A DNA stretch of 64,000 bases, taken from contig JADJJR010000001.1 of assembly GCA_016706425.1 (NCBI GenBank), positions 186,001 to 250,000 on the forward strand, given 5' to 3'. Each line of letters opens with the position of its first letter. The stretch's first letter is position 1. Of this stretch, positions 9,367 through 18,393 are shown piece after piece. The stretch is from Elusimicrobiota bacterium (lineage in GTDB: Bacteria; Elusimicrobiota; Elusimicrobia; FEN-1173). Below the pieces are notes generated by a model. That model worked only from the letters and a program-made list of their open reading frames with translations. It had not been told where the DNA came from and ran no database searches. The position numbers and the translations under genes were made by a program.

Positions 9367-9560
9367 AAGGCCACCTTATGCACAAAGTTGTACACAACTG
9401 TTTATAACAATTGTGAATTATCTTAATAAACCATATTCAACCATCTTTTACCATCTTTTATACAAAATGCCGAAATATCGGCCCGGGCCGGCAATGGAAA
9501 ACGTCACAAGTTGGTTGAGATGGAAAAGGGCTGTGAATAACGAAGCGGGGGCTATCATAG
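9367..9560. other. Putative replication origin (oriC) upstream of dnaA
   Basis: Two exact matches to the DnaA box TTATNCACA occur: TTATGCACA at 9376-9384 (plus strand) and TTATTCACA read on the minus strand at 9540-9532. Near matches are TTGTACACA at 9388-9396 and TAATTCACA (minus) at 9420-9412. Between them, 9400-9475 is strikingly AT-rich for this GC-rich window and contains tandem 10-mers, as expected of an unwinding element. The position directly upstream of dnaA in a dnaA-dnaN-recF-gyrB-gyrA block is a standard oriC site. Not confirmed by strand-composition skew, which cannot be judged in one window. Confidence 0.6.
9431..9460. repeat. AT-rich tandem 10-mers in putative oriC
   Basis: Two exact tandem copies of CCATCTTTTA (9441-9450, 9451-9460) follow a degenerate copy, CCATATTCAA (9431-9440). 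On the minus strand they read as AAAGATGG units, giving regularly spaced GAT triplets reminiscent of DnaA-trio elements. Confidence 0.6.
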
Positions 9561-9583
9561 TTGAAGCCCCGCGCGCCTGTCAA
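9554..9583 (-). promoter_or_regulatory. dnaA promoter
   Basis: Minus strand: -35 TTGACA (9583-9578, perfect), an 18-nt spacer and -10 TATGAT (9559-9554, one mismatch). The predicted start near 9547 lies just upstream of the DnaA box at 9540-9532 and gives a leader of about 180 nt to dnaA. Confidence 0.75.
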
Positions 9584-9711
9584 GCGTTTGGCGAAAAAAT
9601 TTACACGCGGCTAAAAGTCTGTTTTTCCGTCGACAACAGGCTTTTTTTCGCCGGAGGATTTATGCCGCTGTTTTTGTCAAGCCGAACTTTTCCGTCGGAG
9701 AAACGCGTCGT

Positions 9712-12546
9712 CTATTTCAACAACGCTTTTAAGTGTCGCCCCGTGTGGGATTTTTTATAGGCAACGACGGCTTCCGGCGGGCCGGCCACCACCAATTGTC
9801 CGCCCCCCGACCCGCCTTCCGGCCCCATGTCCAGGATCCAATCGGCCGTTTTGATGACGTCCAAATTGTGTTCGATCACCACGACGGTGTTCCCCCCGTC
9901 CACCAGGCGTTGAAGCACTCCCAACAATTTCTCGACGTCCGCAAAATGCAGGCCCGTGGTGGGCTCATCCAAAATATAAAGAGTGTGCCCGGTGGGACGG
10001 CGGCACAATTCCGAGGCGAGTTTGACTCGTTGGGCCTCCCCGCCCGACAGGGTCGTCGCCGGTTGACCGATGGCGGCGTACCCCATGCCCACGTCCACGA
10101 GGGTTTTGAGAATCCGCGCGATCGACGGTACGTTCTCGAAAAACACCGCCGCCTCCTCCGCCGGCATGGCGAGGACATCGGCGATGGATTTCCCTTTGAA
10201 TTTGACTTCGAGAGTTTCCGCGTTGAACCGCGCGCCGTGGCATTCGTCGCAGGGCACGTAGACGTCGGGAAGAAATTGCATGGATATCTTGAGGGTGCCG
10301 TCCCCCTCGCAATTTTCGCAACGGCCGCCTTTGACGTTGAAAGAGAAGCGCCCGGGTTTGTAACCCCGGCGGCGGCTTTCCGCCAGTTGGGCGAACAAAT
10401 CGCGGATGGGCCCAAAGGCTCCCGTGTAGGTCGCCGCGTTGGACCGGGGGGTCCGCCCGATGGGCGTTTGGTCCACGTCCACCACCTTGTCCACCTGTTC
10501 GATGCCGACCAAAGCCCGATGGCGGCCCGGTTCTTCCTTGGCCCCGTTCAATTTTTTCGCCAGAGCCTTGTGCAAAATTTCGCCCACCAAAGTGCTTTTG
10601 CCGGAGCCGGACACCCCCGTCACCGCCACAAATAACCCCAGAGGGAATTTAACGTCAATGTTTTTTAAATTGAATTGCTGGGCGCCCTGAATTTCAAGCA
10701 CCGCCTCTCCGGGTCGGCGGCGCTCACGGGGAACGGGAACACCCCGCTCCCCTCTAAGATAAGCGCCGGTCACCGATTCTTTGGATTTCAAAATGGCGTC
10801 CACCGGACCCTGGGCGATCAATTGGCCCCCGTGGACCCCCGCCCCCGGGCCCAGGTCCAGAACCCAATCGGCGGCGCGAATGGTCTCCTCGTCGTGCTCG
10901 ACGATCAGAAGGGTGTTGCCCAAATCTCGCAGACGCTTAAGGGTGGTCAAAAGGCGTTCGTTGTCCCGGGGGTGGAGGCCGATGGTTGGCTCGTCCAGAA
11001 CGTAAAGAACGCCCACCAAGCCGGAACCGATTTGCGTGGCCAGGTGAATCCTTTGGGCCTCGCCGCCCGCCAGGGTGGCGGATTCCCGGTCCAGGGTCAC
11101 GTAATCCAGCCCCACATCGACCAAAAAGCTCAAGCGGGATCGGATTTCCTTTAAAACTTGCCGCGCAACGAATTGGGAGCGCTCGGAGAGGGGCAGGTCT
11201 TTAAAAAATTCGTTGGCGTCCAAAACCGATAAGCGCACGAGTTCCGCGATGCTCTTTCCGCCGACCGACACCGCCAGGGCCTCCGGCTTGAGGCGCGCCC
11301 CCCGGCAGTCGGGGCAAAGGCGGCTGCGCATAAAACGCCCCTGGATTTCTTCTTTGACGAAAGCCGATTCGGATTCCTTGTAACGACGCCCCAGATTCCC
11401 GATGACCCCTTCGAATTCTTTGACGTTCTTTCCCCAGGGGGATTTGTGGTCAATGCCTCCGTGTAAAATCGACCGGCGCTGATCCCGGGACAATTGGGCC
11501 CAGGGCCTGTCCATCGGGATGCGATTGCGTCGGCACACCTCTTCCAAAATTTCGTTGTAATACCCGGACCAGGATTTTTTCCACCGGTTGGTGCGGGTGG
11601 TGACCGGGTCCGACCAGGCGGCCAGGGCGCCGTCGGCGATGGACAAACGGTCGTCCGGGACCACCAGGTCCTCGGCGATTTCCAGCTTGACCCCCAACCC
11701 GTCGCAGACGGGGCAGGCCCCGTAGGGGCTGTTAAAGGAAAAGAGGCGAGGCTCCACCTCGGGCAGACTGGTGCCGCAGTGGGCGCAGGCGTTGTGCTCC
11801 GAAAACAGACGGGGGGCCGCGCCGGTTTTGTCCGTTAACACCAGCAGCAACCCCCGCGACTCTTTCAGCGTCGTCTCAATGGAATCGGCCAGACGGTCCC
11901 GACCGGTGGCCGAAACCGTCAACCGATCGACCACCACTTCGATGGAATGCTTTTTGTACCGGTCGAGGGGGATCTTTTGGTCCAACTCGTGCAACCGGTC
12001 GTTGACCCGCACGCGCACATAGCCGCTCTTTTTGAGTTTTTCAAACAGCGCTTCATAGGTGCCCGTCCGTCCCCGCACCAGGGGGGCCAAAAGATGAATG
12101 TTTTGACCGTCGTAGGCCTTGGCGACTTCGGCGATGATTTGGCTGGCGGATTGGGCCTGGATTTCCCGGCCGCAGTCCGGGCAGTGGGGGGTGCCGACCC
12201 GCGCGTAGAGCAGGCGCAGATAATCGTAAATTTCCGTGACCGTGCCCACGGTGGACCGTGGGTTGTGGGACGGGGTCCGCTGTTCGATGGCGATGGCCGG
12301 GGACAGGCCTTCGATCAAGTCCACGTCGGGTTTTTCCATCAATTCCAGAAATTGTCGGGCGTAGGCGGACAGGCTTTCAACGTAACGGCGTTGGCCTTCG
12401 GCGTAAATGGTGTTGAAAGCCAGGGAGCTTTTGCCCGAACCGGAGAGGCCCGTGACCACCACCATTTTGTCCCGGGGAATTTCGAAGGTGAGATTTTTGA
12501 GGTTGTGCTCCCGCGCGCCCCGCACGCGGATAACGTCGGCGCTCAC
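9712..12546 (-). CDS. uvrA: Excinuclease ABC subunit A
   Basis: Damage-recognition ATPase of nucleotide excision repair, acting as a dimer with UvrB. The 944 residues (E. coli 940) contain two ABC modules: Walker A GLSGSGKSSL and GVSGSGKSTL, and signature LSGGEAQRVKLA in the second half. Zinc-binding CxxC pairs are present (CAHCG and CPVCDG; CENCEGDG and CDECHG). The start is the GTG at 12546, overlapping the M28 peptidase stop as GTGA; upstream in-frame codons give no UvrA homology. It is the last gene of the long minus-strand run, with 345 nt to dnaA. Confidence 0.97.
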   Translation of the reverse strand: MSADVIRVRGAREHNLKNLTFEIPRDKMVVVTGLSGSGKSSLAFNTIYAEGQRRYVESLSAYARQFLELMEKPDVDLIEGLSPAIAIEQRTPSHNPRSTVGTVTEIYDYLRLLYARVGTPHCPDCGREIQAQSASQIIAEVAKAYDGQNIHLLAPLVRGRTGTYEALFEKLKKSGYVRVRVNDRLHELDQKIPLDRYKKHSIEVVVDRLTVSATGRDRLADSIETTLKESRGLLLVLTDKTGAAPRLFSEHNACAHCGTSLPEVEPRLFSFNSPYGACPVCDGLGVKLEIAEDLVVPDDRLSIADGALAAWSDPVTTRTNRWKKSWSGYYNEILEEVCRRNRIPMDRPWAQLSRDQRRSILHGGIDHKSPWGKNVKEFEGVIGNLGRRYKESESAFVKEEIQGRFMRSRLCPDCRGARLKPEALAVSVGGKSIAELVRLSVLDANEFFKDLPLSERSQFVARQVLKEIRSRLSFLVDVGLDYVTLDRESATLAGGEAQRIHLATQIGSGLVGVLYVLDEPTIGLHPRDNERLLTTLKRLRDLGNTLLIVEHDEETIRAADWVLDLGPGAGVHGGQLIAQGPVDAILKSKESVTGAYLRGERGVPVPRERRRPGEAVLEIQGAQQFNLKNIDVKFPLGLFVAVTGVSGSGKSTLVGEILHKALAKKLNGAKEEPGRHRALVGIEQVDKVVDVDQTPIGRTPRSNAATYTGAFGPIRDLFAQLAESRRRGYKPGRFSFNVKGGRCENCEGDGTLKISMQFLPDVYVPCDECHGARFNAETLEVKFKGKSIADVLAMPAEEAAVFFENVPSIARILKTLVDVGMGYAAIGQPATTLSGGEAQRVKLASELCRRPTGHTLYILDEPTTGLHFADVEKLLGVLQRLVDGGNTVVVIEHNLDVIKTADWILDMGPEGGSGGGQLVVAGPPEAVVAYKKSHTGRHLKALLK

Positions 12547-13409
12547 GGGTTGTCCGCCAGACGGCGGACCGCGGCCTCCACGCCCAGGACCACTTGGGCC
12601 ATGCGGTGATAATCCAAAGTTTCGGGAAGGTCCGCGGCGGTGTGGTAGTTGGGGTTCCGGAATTCCGCCGTGTCCGTGACCATGACGGCGTCGTACCCTT
12701 CGTTCCAATAATTCATGTGGTCCGACCGTTCAATACCCGGCACCTGGCGGGTGGCCACGAGGGAACGTACCGGCAGGGGCGTGGCCCCCCGCATGGCTTT
12801 AACGATCGCGCGCTGGCCCCGACTTTGGCCGAAGATGCCGACCACCGCGATGAAATGCCCCCGCCGAGGGTAAACGAAACCCATGCCGGGCAGCGGGTAG
12901 CGTTGCGTCCCCCGGGCGTCCCGGAAATAGCCGATCATTTCCAAGGACACCATGAGCCGCACGCGCGCCCGCTCCGCCCGAAGGGACGCCGCGTGCACAG
13001 CGCTTCCCATTTGGGGGGTGCGGCAATGGGGGGCCTCTTCCAGGCAATAGGCCACCAGCTCCACGCGGCGCGCCGGGGGGCGGGCCGCCAACAGAGCCGC
13101 CAGTTCGAACAGGCCGGCGACCCCGGAGGCGTTGTCGTCGGCCCCGGGCTGGGCGCCGGCGGTGTCGTAATGGGCGCCGATCACGATCCGATCTTCGGAC
13201 GCCGGGCCGACGTCCGCGATCACGTTCGCGTAGCGGGATTCCCCGGCGGTCCATTCCTGTCGTCGGGAGGATAGCCCCAGGGTCCGGAACTCGGCCCCGA
13301 GATGGTCGGCGGCCCGGGCCAAGACCTCGGGATGGCCGGCGTCCCGGGGGTAAAAATCGTCGCACAGGGCCCGCACCCGCGTTCTCAACCGCTCTTCCAT
13401 GGGGTTCAC
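12543..13409 (-). CDS. M28-family zinc aminopeptidase-like protein
   Basis: A 288-residue metallopeptidase of the M28 (aminopeptidase Y / glutaminyl cyclase-like) family. Ligand motifs are in order: GAHYDT with the first His, GADDNASG with the bridging Asp, CLEEAPH with the catalytic Glu, SDHMNYW, and NYHTAADLPET with the last His. No signal peptide is seen, so it is probably cytoplasmic. The GTG at 13409 has AAGGAG 6 nt upstream; a nearby ATG at 13400 is less well placed. It sits 19 nt after nadB and overlaps uvrA. Substrate unknown. Confidence 0.88.
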   Translation of the reverse strand: MNPMEERLRTRVRALCDDFYPRDAGHPEVLARAADHLGAEFRTLGLSSRRQEWTAGESRYANVIADVGPASEDRIVIGAHYDTAGAQPGADDNASGVAGLFELAALLAARPPARRVELVAYCLEEAPHCRTPQMGSAVHAASLRAERARVRLMVSLEMIGYFRDARGTQRYPLPGMGFVYPRRGHFIAVVGIFGQSRGQRAIVKAMRGATPLPVRSLVATRQVPGIERSDHMNYWNEGYDAVMVTDTAEFRNPNYHTAADLPETLDYHRMAQVVLGVEAAVRRLADNP

Positions 13410-13428
13410 GACGGTCTCCTTGCGTTGG

Positions 13429-15081
13429 TCATCGTCCGGTTCCCGCGGGAGCAGGGCCGAGGAAAGTCCGCGCTCCCTCGATGAACGTCGGTTTCCCCGC
13501 CAGGGCCGGGTCGGTGCGCGGCGCATCGGCCGTGAAATGCAACCCGCGGGATTCTTTCCGCGCCAAACCACAGCGAATGACCAAGTCCGCGACCACGGCG
13601 ATGTTGCGCAATTCCAGCAGGTCCGGGGTCAACAGGAAATCCCAGTAATACTCGTGGATTTCTTTCTGCAGGGAGGCGATTCGCCTCTGCGCCCGTTCCA
13701 ACCGTTTGGTGGTCCGCGCGATGCCGACGTAATTCCACATAAAGCGCCGCACTTCCTCCCAAACCTGACGGATCACCACCTGTTCGTCGGGATTCCGGGC
13801 CTGCCCGGGGTTCCAGGGAGGGACGTCCTCCGCGGCGAGGGGGGCTTCGGCGGTTTTGAGCCCCTCCCAGTGGCGCGCGACGGCGTGGGCGAAGACCAAG
13901 GCCTCCGGCAAGGAGTTGGACGCCAGGCGGTTGGCCCCGTGCAATCCGGTGCAGGCGACTTCGCCCACGGCGGACAAACGGGGAATGGTCGTCGTCCCAT
14001 GAAGGTCCGTCCAAACACCGCCGCAAAAGTAATGGGCGGCCGGCACCACGGGGATGGGCTGGGTGGTGATGTCGATGCCGAAGGACAGGCAGCGCTCGTG
14101 GATCTTGGGGAACCGGCGCCTTAAAAACTCCGCCCCGCGGGAGGTGATGTCCAAGAAAACACAATCCTCACCGGTGCGCTTCAGTTCCTCATCGATGGCC
14201 CGCGCGACGATGTCGCGGGGGGCGAGCTCGCCCCGGGGGTCGGCCTTTTTCACGAACCGCTCCCCCGCGCGATTTTTGAGAACGCCCCCTTCTCCCCGCA
14301 GGGCCTCCGTGACCAGGAAATTCTTGGCCTTGGGATGGAACAGGCAGGTCGGGTGGAACTGCACGAACTCGAGGTTCGCCAACAACGCCCCGGCGCGGTG
14401 CGCCATGGCCATGCCGTCGCCGGTGGCGATGTCGGGGTTGGACGTGTACAAATACACCTTGCCCGCGCCCCCGGTGGCGAGGGCCGTTGCCCGGGCCAAG
14501 AAAGTGCGCACGGCGCCCGGTTCCACGTCCAACACGTAGGCCCCGGCGCAGGCGTCGGGGCCCGATCGGCCGAGCCGACGGCGGGTGATGAGATCCACCG
14601 CGAAATGGTGTTCATGAATTGTGATGCGGGGGTTTTCGCGCGCGCGTTCCACCAGCGCCTGTTCGACGGCGTGGCCGGTGTAGTCGCCCACGTGCAGAAT
14701 GCGCCGGCGGGAGTGGCCGCCTTCCAGGCCCAACTCGAAGCGCTGACCGGCAGTCGCGCGGGGCGCGTCCGCCGAAAAACGGACGCCCCACCGCACCAAA
14801 TCATCGATGCGCGCGGGCGCCTCCGCCACCACGCGGCGCACCACGGCCTCGTCGCAAAGACCGCCGCCGGCGTCCAGCGTGTCCTGGACGTGGGCGTCAA
14901 AGGAATCGCCTTCCGCGAACACCGCCGCCAGGCCGCCCTGGGCGTAATCCGTGGCGGAATCGGACAGGGCGCGCTTTGTCACCAGCCGCACGGTGCCGAA
15001 CTCGCTCGCCTTGAGGGCCAGGGAAAGGCCGGCGATGCCGGAGCCGATGATCAAAAAATCGCTGGCGAGGGTATTGGGCAT
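13429..15081 (-). CDS. nadB: L-aspartate oxidase
   Basis: FAD enzyme that oxidises L-aspartate to iminoaspartate, the first step of de novo NAD synthesis. 550 residues: an N-terminal dinucleotide fold (IIGSGIAGLSLAL), the Ser-Asp-Ser-Ala-Thr-Asp-Tyr-Ala-Gln-Gly-Gly stretch typical of the fumarate reductase/NadB flavoprotein family, GEVACTGLHGANRLASNSL, and a C-terminal helical domain. No nadA or nadC lies in the window, so the pathway must be completed elsewhere. It starts 16 nt after folP. Confidence 0.95.
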   Translation of the reverse strand: MPNTLASDFLIIGSGIAGLSLALKASEFGTVRLVTKRALSDSATDYAQGGLAAVFAEGDSFDAHVQDTLDAGGGLCDEAVVRRVVAEAPARIDDLVRWGVRFSADAPRATAGQRFELGLEGGHSRRRILHVGDYTGHAVEQALVERARENPRITIHEHHFAVDLITRRRLGRSGPDACAGAYVLDVEPGAVRTFLARATALATGGAGKVYLYTSNPDIATGDGMAMAHRAGALLANLEFVQFHPTCLFHPKAKNFLVTEALRGEGGVLKNRAGERFVKKADPRGELAPRDIVARAIDEELKRTGEDCVFLDITSRGAEFLRRRFPKIHERCLSFGIDITTQPIPVVPAAHYFCGGVWTDLHGTTTIPRLSAVGEVACTGLHGANRLASNSLPEALVFAHAVARHWEGLKTAEAPLAAEDVPPWNPGQARNPDEQVVIRQVWEEVRRFMWNYVGIARTTKRLERAQRRIASLQKEIHEYYWDFLLTPDLLELRNIAVVADLVIRCGLARKESRGLHFTADAPRTDPALAGKPTFIEGARTFLGPAPAGTGR

Positions 15082-15097
15082 CGGGATCGATTCTACC

Positions 15098-15943
15098 CTA
15101 CCCGGCCAGGGCCCGCCAGAGCGTCAACGCGCGGGCCGTGGCGCGAACGTCGTGCACGCGCAGCACCCGCGCGCCCCGCGCCGCGGCCCACAGGTGCACG
15201 GCCAGGGACCCTTCCTCCCGCTCCGACGGCGGCAAGGGGGTCGCTTCCCCGCCCAGAAGGCGCCCGATGAAGGATTTGCGCGATGCGCCGATGAGCAGAG
15301 GGAGCCCGAAGCGATGAAATTCATCCATGCGGCGAAGAATCGCCACGTTGTGGTCCGTCGTTTTGCCGAACCCCAGGCCGGGGTCCAACAGAAAACGGGA
15401 CCGCGGCAAGCCCCGGGCGGCGGCGTAAGCCAACCGTTCTTCGAAAAAGGCGGCGATCTCGGCCGCCACGTCGCCGTACACGGGGTTGGCCTGCATGGTC
15501 CGGGGGTCGCCTTTTTTGTGCATCAGGACGGCGGGGGCGTTGTGATCGCGTAGGACCTCCGCCATGGACGGGTCCCCCAGAGCGGTGACATCGTTGACGA
15601 GGCGGGCCCCCGCCTCCAAAGCGCGGCGCGCCACGATGGCCTTGGACGTGTCCACCGACACCCAGACCCCCGGCAGACGCCGGGCGACCGCGACCACCAC
15701 GGGCACGACACGGCGCGTTTCCTCCGCGGCGTCCACGGGGGCGGCGCCCGGCCGGGTGGATTCACCGCCGATATCGATCAAGACCGCGCCCGCTTCGGCC
15801 AGGGCCTCGGCGCGGGCCAAGGCGGCGTCGGGGTCGGCGAAACGACCGCCGTCGGAAAAAGAGTCCGGGGTGACGTTCACAATCCCCATCAACAGGGGTC
15901 CCGGGCCCGAAGACAGCGGGCTCAGAACATCAACGACCGCCAC
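15098..15943 (-). CDS. folP: Dihydropteroate synthase
   Basis: Condenses p-aminobenzoate with hydroxymethyl-dihydropterin diphosphate in folate synthesis; the sulfonamide target. 281 residues with the pterin motif MGIVNVTPDSFSDGG near residue 19, DIGGESTRPGA, SVDT and the C-terminal RVHD of the TIM barrel. The GTG at 15943 has GGGGAGG about 6 nt upstream and overlaps the preceding gene by 14 nt. The tilS-ftsH-folP neighbourhood is conserved in many bacteria. Confidence 0.96.
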   Translation of the reverse strand: MAVVDVLSPLSSGPGPLLMGIVNVTPDSFSDGGRFADPDAALARAEALAEAGAVLIDIGGESTRPGAAPVDAAEETRRVVPVVVAVARRLPGVWVSVDTSKAIVARRALEAGARLVNDVTALGDPSMAEVLRDHNAPAVLMHKKGDPRTMQANPVYGDVAAEIAAFFEERLAYAAARGLPRSRFLLDPGLGFGKTTDHNVAILRRMDEFHRFGLPLLIGASRKSFIGRLLGGEATPLPPSEREEGSLAVHLWAAARGARVLRVHDVRATARALTLWRALAG

Positions 15944-16481
15944 GACGGCCTCCCCGTTCGCCGATCCATCGCCCGATCGCCAGGGCGGCGGCCACCGCCA
16001 TCAGCGGGACCCACAGCCGCCCGAACTCCCCGGTCAACACCCGAAGGCCCCGCTCGTTGAAAAAGCGCGCGACGCCAAGGGGCGACACCGGGATGAAACG
16101 CCAAGGCAGGAAATAGCGGGTGTTGGTGAACGGGCTGAGGAGCGCGATGCCCTTGCCGCCGTCGGTCATGGCGTCCAAAAGGCCGTGGGAAGCCATGGTG
16201 GCGAACAAAACGGCGAAGGCGGTCCTTCGACCCGCGCCGAAACCCCGTCCGACCCACGCGACCACCAACGCGGCCATCGCCGCGAACGTCAAAGAATGGA
16301 AAAACCCCCGGTGCCCGAACACATGCCCGTAGGGCAGGCCGAAGGAAAAGGCGAGGACATCCAGGTCCGGCAGGAGGGAAAAAACGACGGCCGCGACCAG
16401 CAATCGCCCCGGCAGGCGGCGGGCGCCCAGGGCGAGACGCGCGGCGAGGGGAACCGCGGGATGCGTGAAGAGGGTGGGCAC
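15930..16481 (-). CDS. YdjM-like inner-membrane metal-dependent hydrolase family protein
   Basis: A 183-residue protein with about four hydrophobic segments. It has the marks of the YdjM / membrane-bound metal-dependent hydrolase family: Pro-Asp-Leu-Asp-Val after the first segment, GHRGFFHS, and the SHGLLDAMTDGG motif. The GTG at 16481 lies 22 nt after ftsH; the 3' end overlaps folP. The biochemical role of this family is not established. Confidence 0.85.
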   Translation of the reverse strand: MPTLFTHPAVPLAARLALGARRLPGRLLVAAVVFSLLPDLDVLAFSFGLPYGHVFGHRGFFHSLTFAAMAALVVAWVGRGFGAGRRTAFAVLFATMASHGLLDAMTDGGKGIALLSPFTNTRYFLPWRFIPVSPLGVARFFNERGLRVLTGEFGRLWVPLMAVAAALAIGRWIGERGGRRGGR

Positions 16482-16503
16482 GCCGGGATGTCCGGCCCGG
16501 GAA

Positions 16504-18393
16504 TTACGCCGGGCTGGGGGACGGCGCCAGGCCGCCGGCGGCGGACCCGGCCGCGTCGGGCGTGTCGCCGGCGGAGGTCGGGGGCGCCGCGGGGAGGGTT
16601 CCCCCCGCGATGAGGGCGGCGATTTCGTCGCCGTTCAACACCTCTTTTTCCATGAGCGACTTGGCCAGGGCCTCCAGAGCGGTTCGGCCCTCGTTGAGAA
16701 TGATTCGCACCCGCTGTTGGGATTCGGCGATCAGCCGTTTGACCTCTTCGTCGATGTCCTGGGCGGTCTGGTCGGAATAGGTCCGGCCTTCGCCGAGCTC
16801 CCGGCCCAGGAACAATTCCTCGGATTTCTTTTTGTAGGTCACCAGGCCCAACTTTTCGCTCATGCCGAACTCGCAGACCATCTTATGGGCGATTTGGGTC
16901 GCCTTCGAAAGGTCGTCCTGGGCGCCGGTGGTGACTTCCTTGAACACGATTTCCTCGGCGGTGCGGCCGCCCAGCAGGATGCAAAGGCGGTTCAACATGT
17001 CCGACCGGCTGGTCAGATAGCGGTCCTCGGTGGGCAATTGCAGGGTGTAGCCCAGGGCGGGCCCCCGCGGGATGATCGACACCTTGTGCACGGGATCGTG
17101 GGGCGCCAAGGTGTGGGCGACCAGGGTGTGGCCCGACTCGTGGTAGGCGATGACGAGTTTTTCCTTTTCGCTCATCATGCGGCTTTTGCGTTCGGGCCCG
17201 GCGATGACGCGGTCGATGGCCTCCTCCAGCTCCTTCATCTCCACGGCTTTTTTGCTTCGTCGCGCCGCCAGCAGGGCGCCCTCGTTCACCAGGTTGGCCA
17301 AATCGGCGCCGACAAAACCCGGGGTCCGTCGGGCGATAACGGAGAGATCGACGTCGGTCCCCAGCTTGACGCCCTTGGCGTGCACTTTGAGGATCTGCTC
17401 GCGGCCCTTGAGGTCCGGCGATGGGACCGCCACCTGGCGGTCGAACCGCCCGGGGCGCAGGAGCGCCGGGTCCAGCACGTCGGGCCGGTTGGTGGCGGCG
17501 ATGAGGATCACACCTTCCTTGGTGTCGAACCCGTCCATCTCGACCAGCAATTGGTTCAAAGTTTGTTCCCGCTCGTCGTGACCGCCGCCGATGCCGGCGA
17601 AACGCTGGCGACCCACGGCGTCGATTTCATCGACAAAGAGGAGGCAGGGAGCGCTTTTGCGGCCCTGCTCGAAGAGGTCGCGGACACGGCTGGCGCCCAC
17701 GCCCACGAACATCTCAACGAAATCCGATCCGGAGCTTGAGAAGAACGGCACGCCCGCCTCCCCCGCGACCGCTTTGGCCAACAGGGTTTTGCCGGTCCCC
17801 GGCGAACCGAACAATAAAACGCCTTTGGGGATCTTGCCGCCCAATTTTTGGAATTTGGCCGGGTCTTTAAGGAATTCGATGATCTCCTGCAATTCTTCTT
17901 TCGCCTCGTCGCACCCCGCCACGTCGGCGAAGGTCACGCGGTTCTTCCGGTTGGTTTGGAGCTTCGCCTTGGAGCGGCCGAAGGCCATGGCCTGTTTGCC
18001 GCCGCCCTGCATTTGGCGGATGATCACGAACCACCAGAAGAAAATGAACACCCCGATCCACACGAGGTTTCCGAGAAGCGCGTTGATCCAACCCCGCTCC
18101 GGCTCCCCGAGGAATTTTTCGACGCCCACGGCTTCCAACTCTTCGACGAGTTTCGGGTCGGGCAGGGGGATGGCGCGGAAAGCGACGGTTTTCCCTTCCT
18201 CTTTGTATTTGCCCCGCAACAACCCTTCCCGCACGCGAACCTCGGTCACACGGCCGGCCTTCAGCTGGCGCTTAAATGTCGAGTAATCGATTTCCTTCTC
18301 GCTGAAATGGGGCCCGCGCAGACTCTGAATGAAAAACAGGATCCCGGAAAAAACCAGGAGCCAAAGAATCGCGTTGCGTCCGTTGCCTTTCAT
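16504..18393 (-). CDS. ftsH: ATP-dependent zinc metalloprotease FtsH
   Basis: Membrane-anchored AAA+ protease that degrades misfolded membrane proteins and regulators. 629 residues: TM1 (about 8-23), periplasmic domain, TM2 (about 105-124), AAA+ core with Walker A GSPGTGKT (a Ser replaces the usual Ala/Pro), Walker B LLFVDEID, the SRH ATNRPDVLDPALLRPGRFDR, and the zinc site HESGH with a downstream Asp ligand. The C-terminal tail is Ala/Pro/Ser-rich. The ATG overlaps the tilS stop as ATGA and is preceded by AAGGGAG. Confidence 0.97.
   Translation of the reverse strand: MKGNGRNAILWLLVFSGILFFIQSLRGPHFSEKEIDYSTFKRQLKAGRVTEVRVREGLLRGKYKEEGKTVAFRAIPLPDPKLVEELEAVGVEKFLGEPERGWINALLGNLVWIGVFIFFWWFVIIRQMQGGGKQAMAFGRSKAKLQTNRKNRVTFADVAGCDEAKEELQEIIEFLKDPAKFQKLGGKIPKGVLLFGSPGTGKTLLAKAVAGEAGVPFFSSSGSDFVEMFVGVGASRVRDLFEQGRKSAPCLLFVDEIDAVGRQRFAGIGGGHDEREQTLNQLLVEMDGFDTKEGVILIAATNRPDVLDPALLRPGRFDRQVAVPSPDLKGREQILKVHAKGVKLGTDVDLSVIARRTPGFVGADLANLVNEGALLAARRSKKAVEMKELEEAIDRVIAGPERKSRMMSEKEKLVIAYHESGHTLVAHTLAPHDPVHKVSIIPRGPALGYTLQLPTEDRYLTSRSDMLNRLCILLGGRTAEEIVFKEVTTGAQDDLSKATQIAHKMVCEFGMSEKLGLVTYKKKSEELFLGRELGEGRTYSDQTAQDIDEEVKRLIAESQQRVRIILNEGRTALEALAKSLMEKEVLNGDEIAALIAGGTLPAAPPTSAGDTPDAAGSAAGGLAPSPSPA

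Noticed and set aside
9619..9655. Stem with T-run (CTGTT ... AACAG, then GCTTTTTTT) as a terminator
   Set aside because: On the plus strand with no transcript to end, and only a 5-bp stem; not usable for uvrA on the minus strand.
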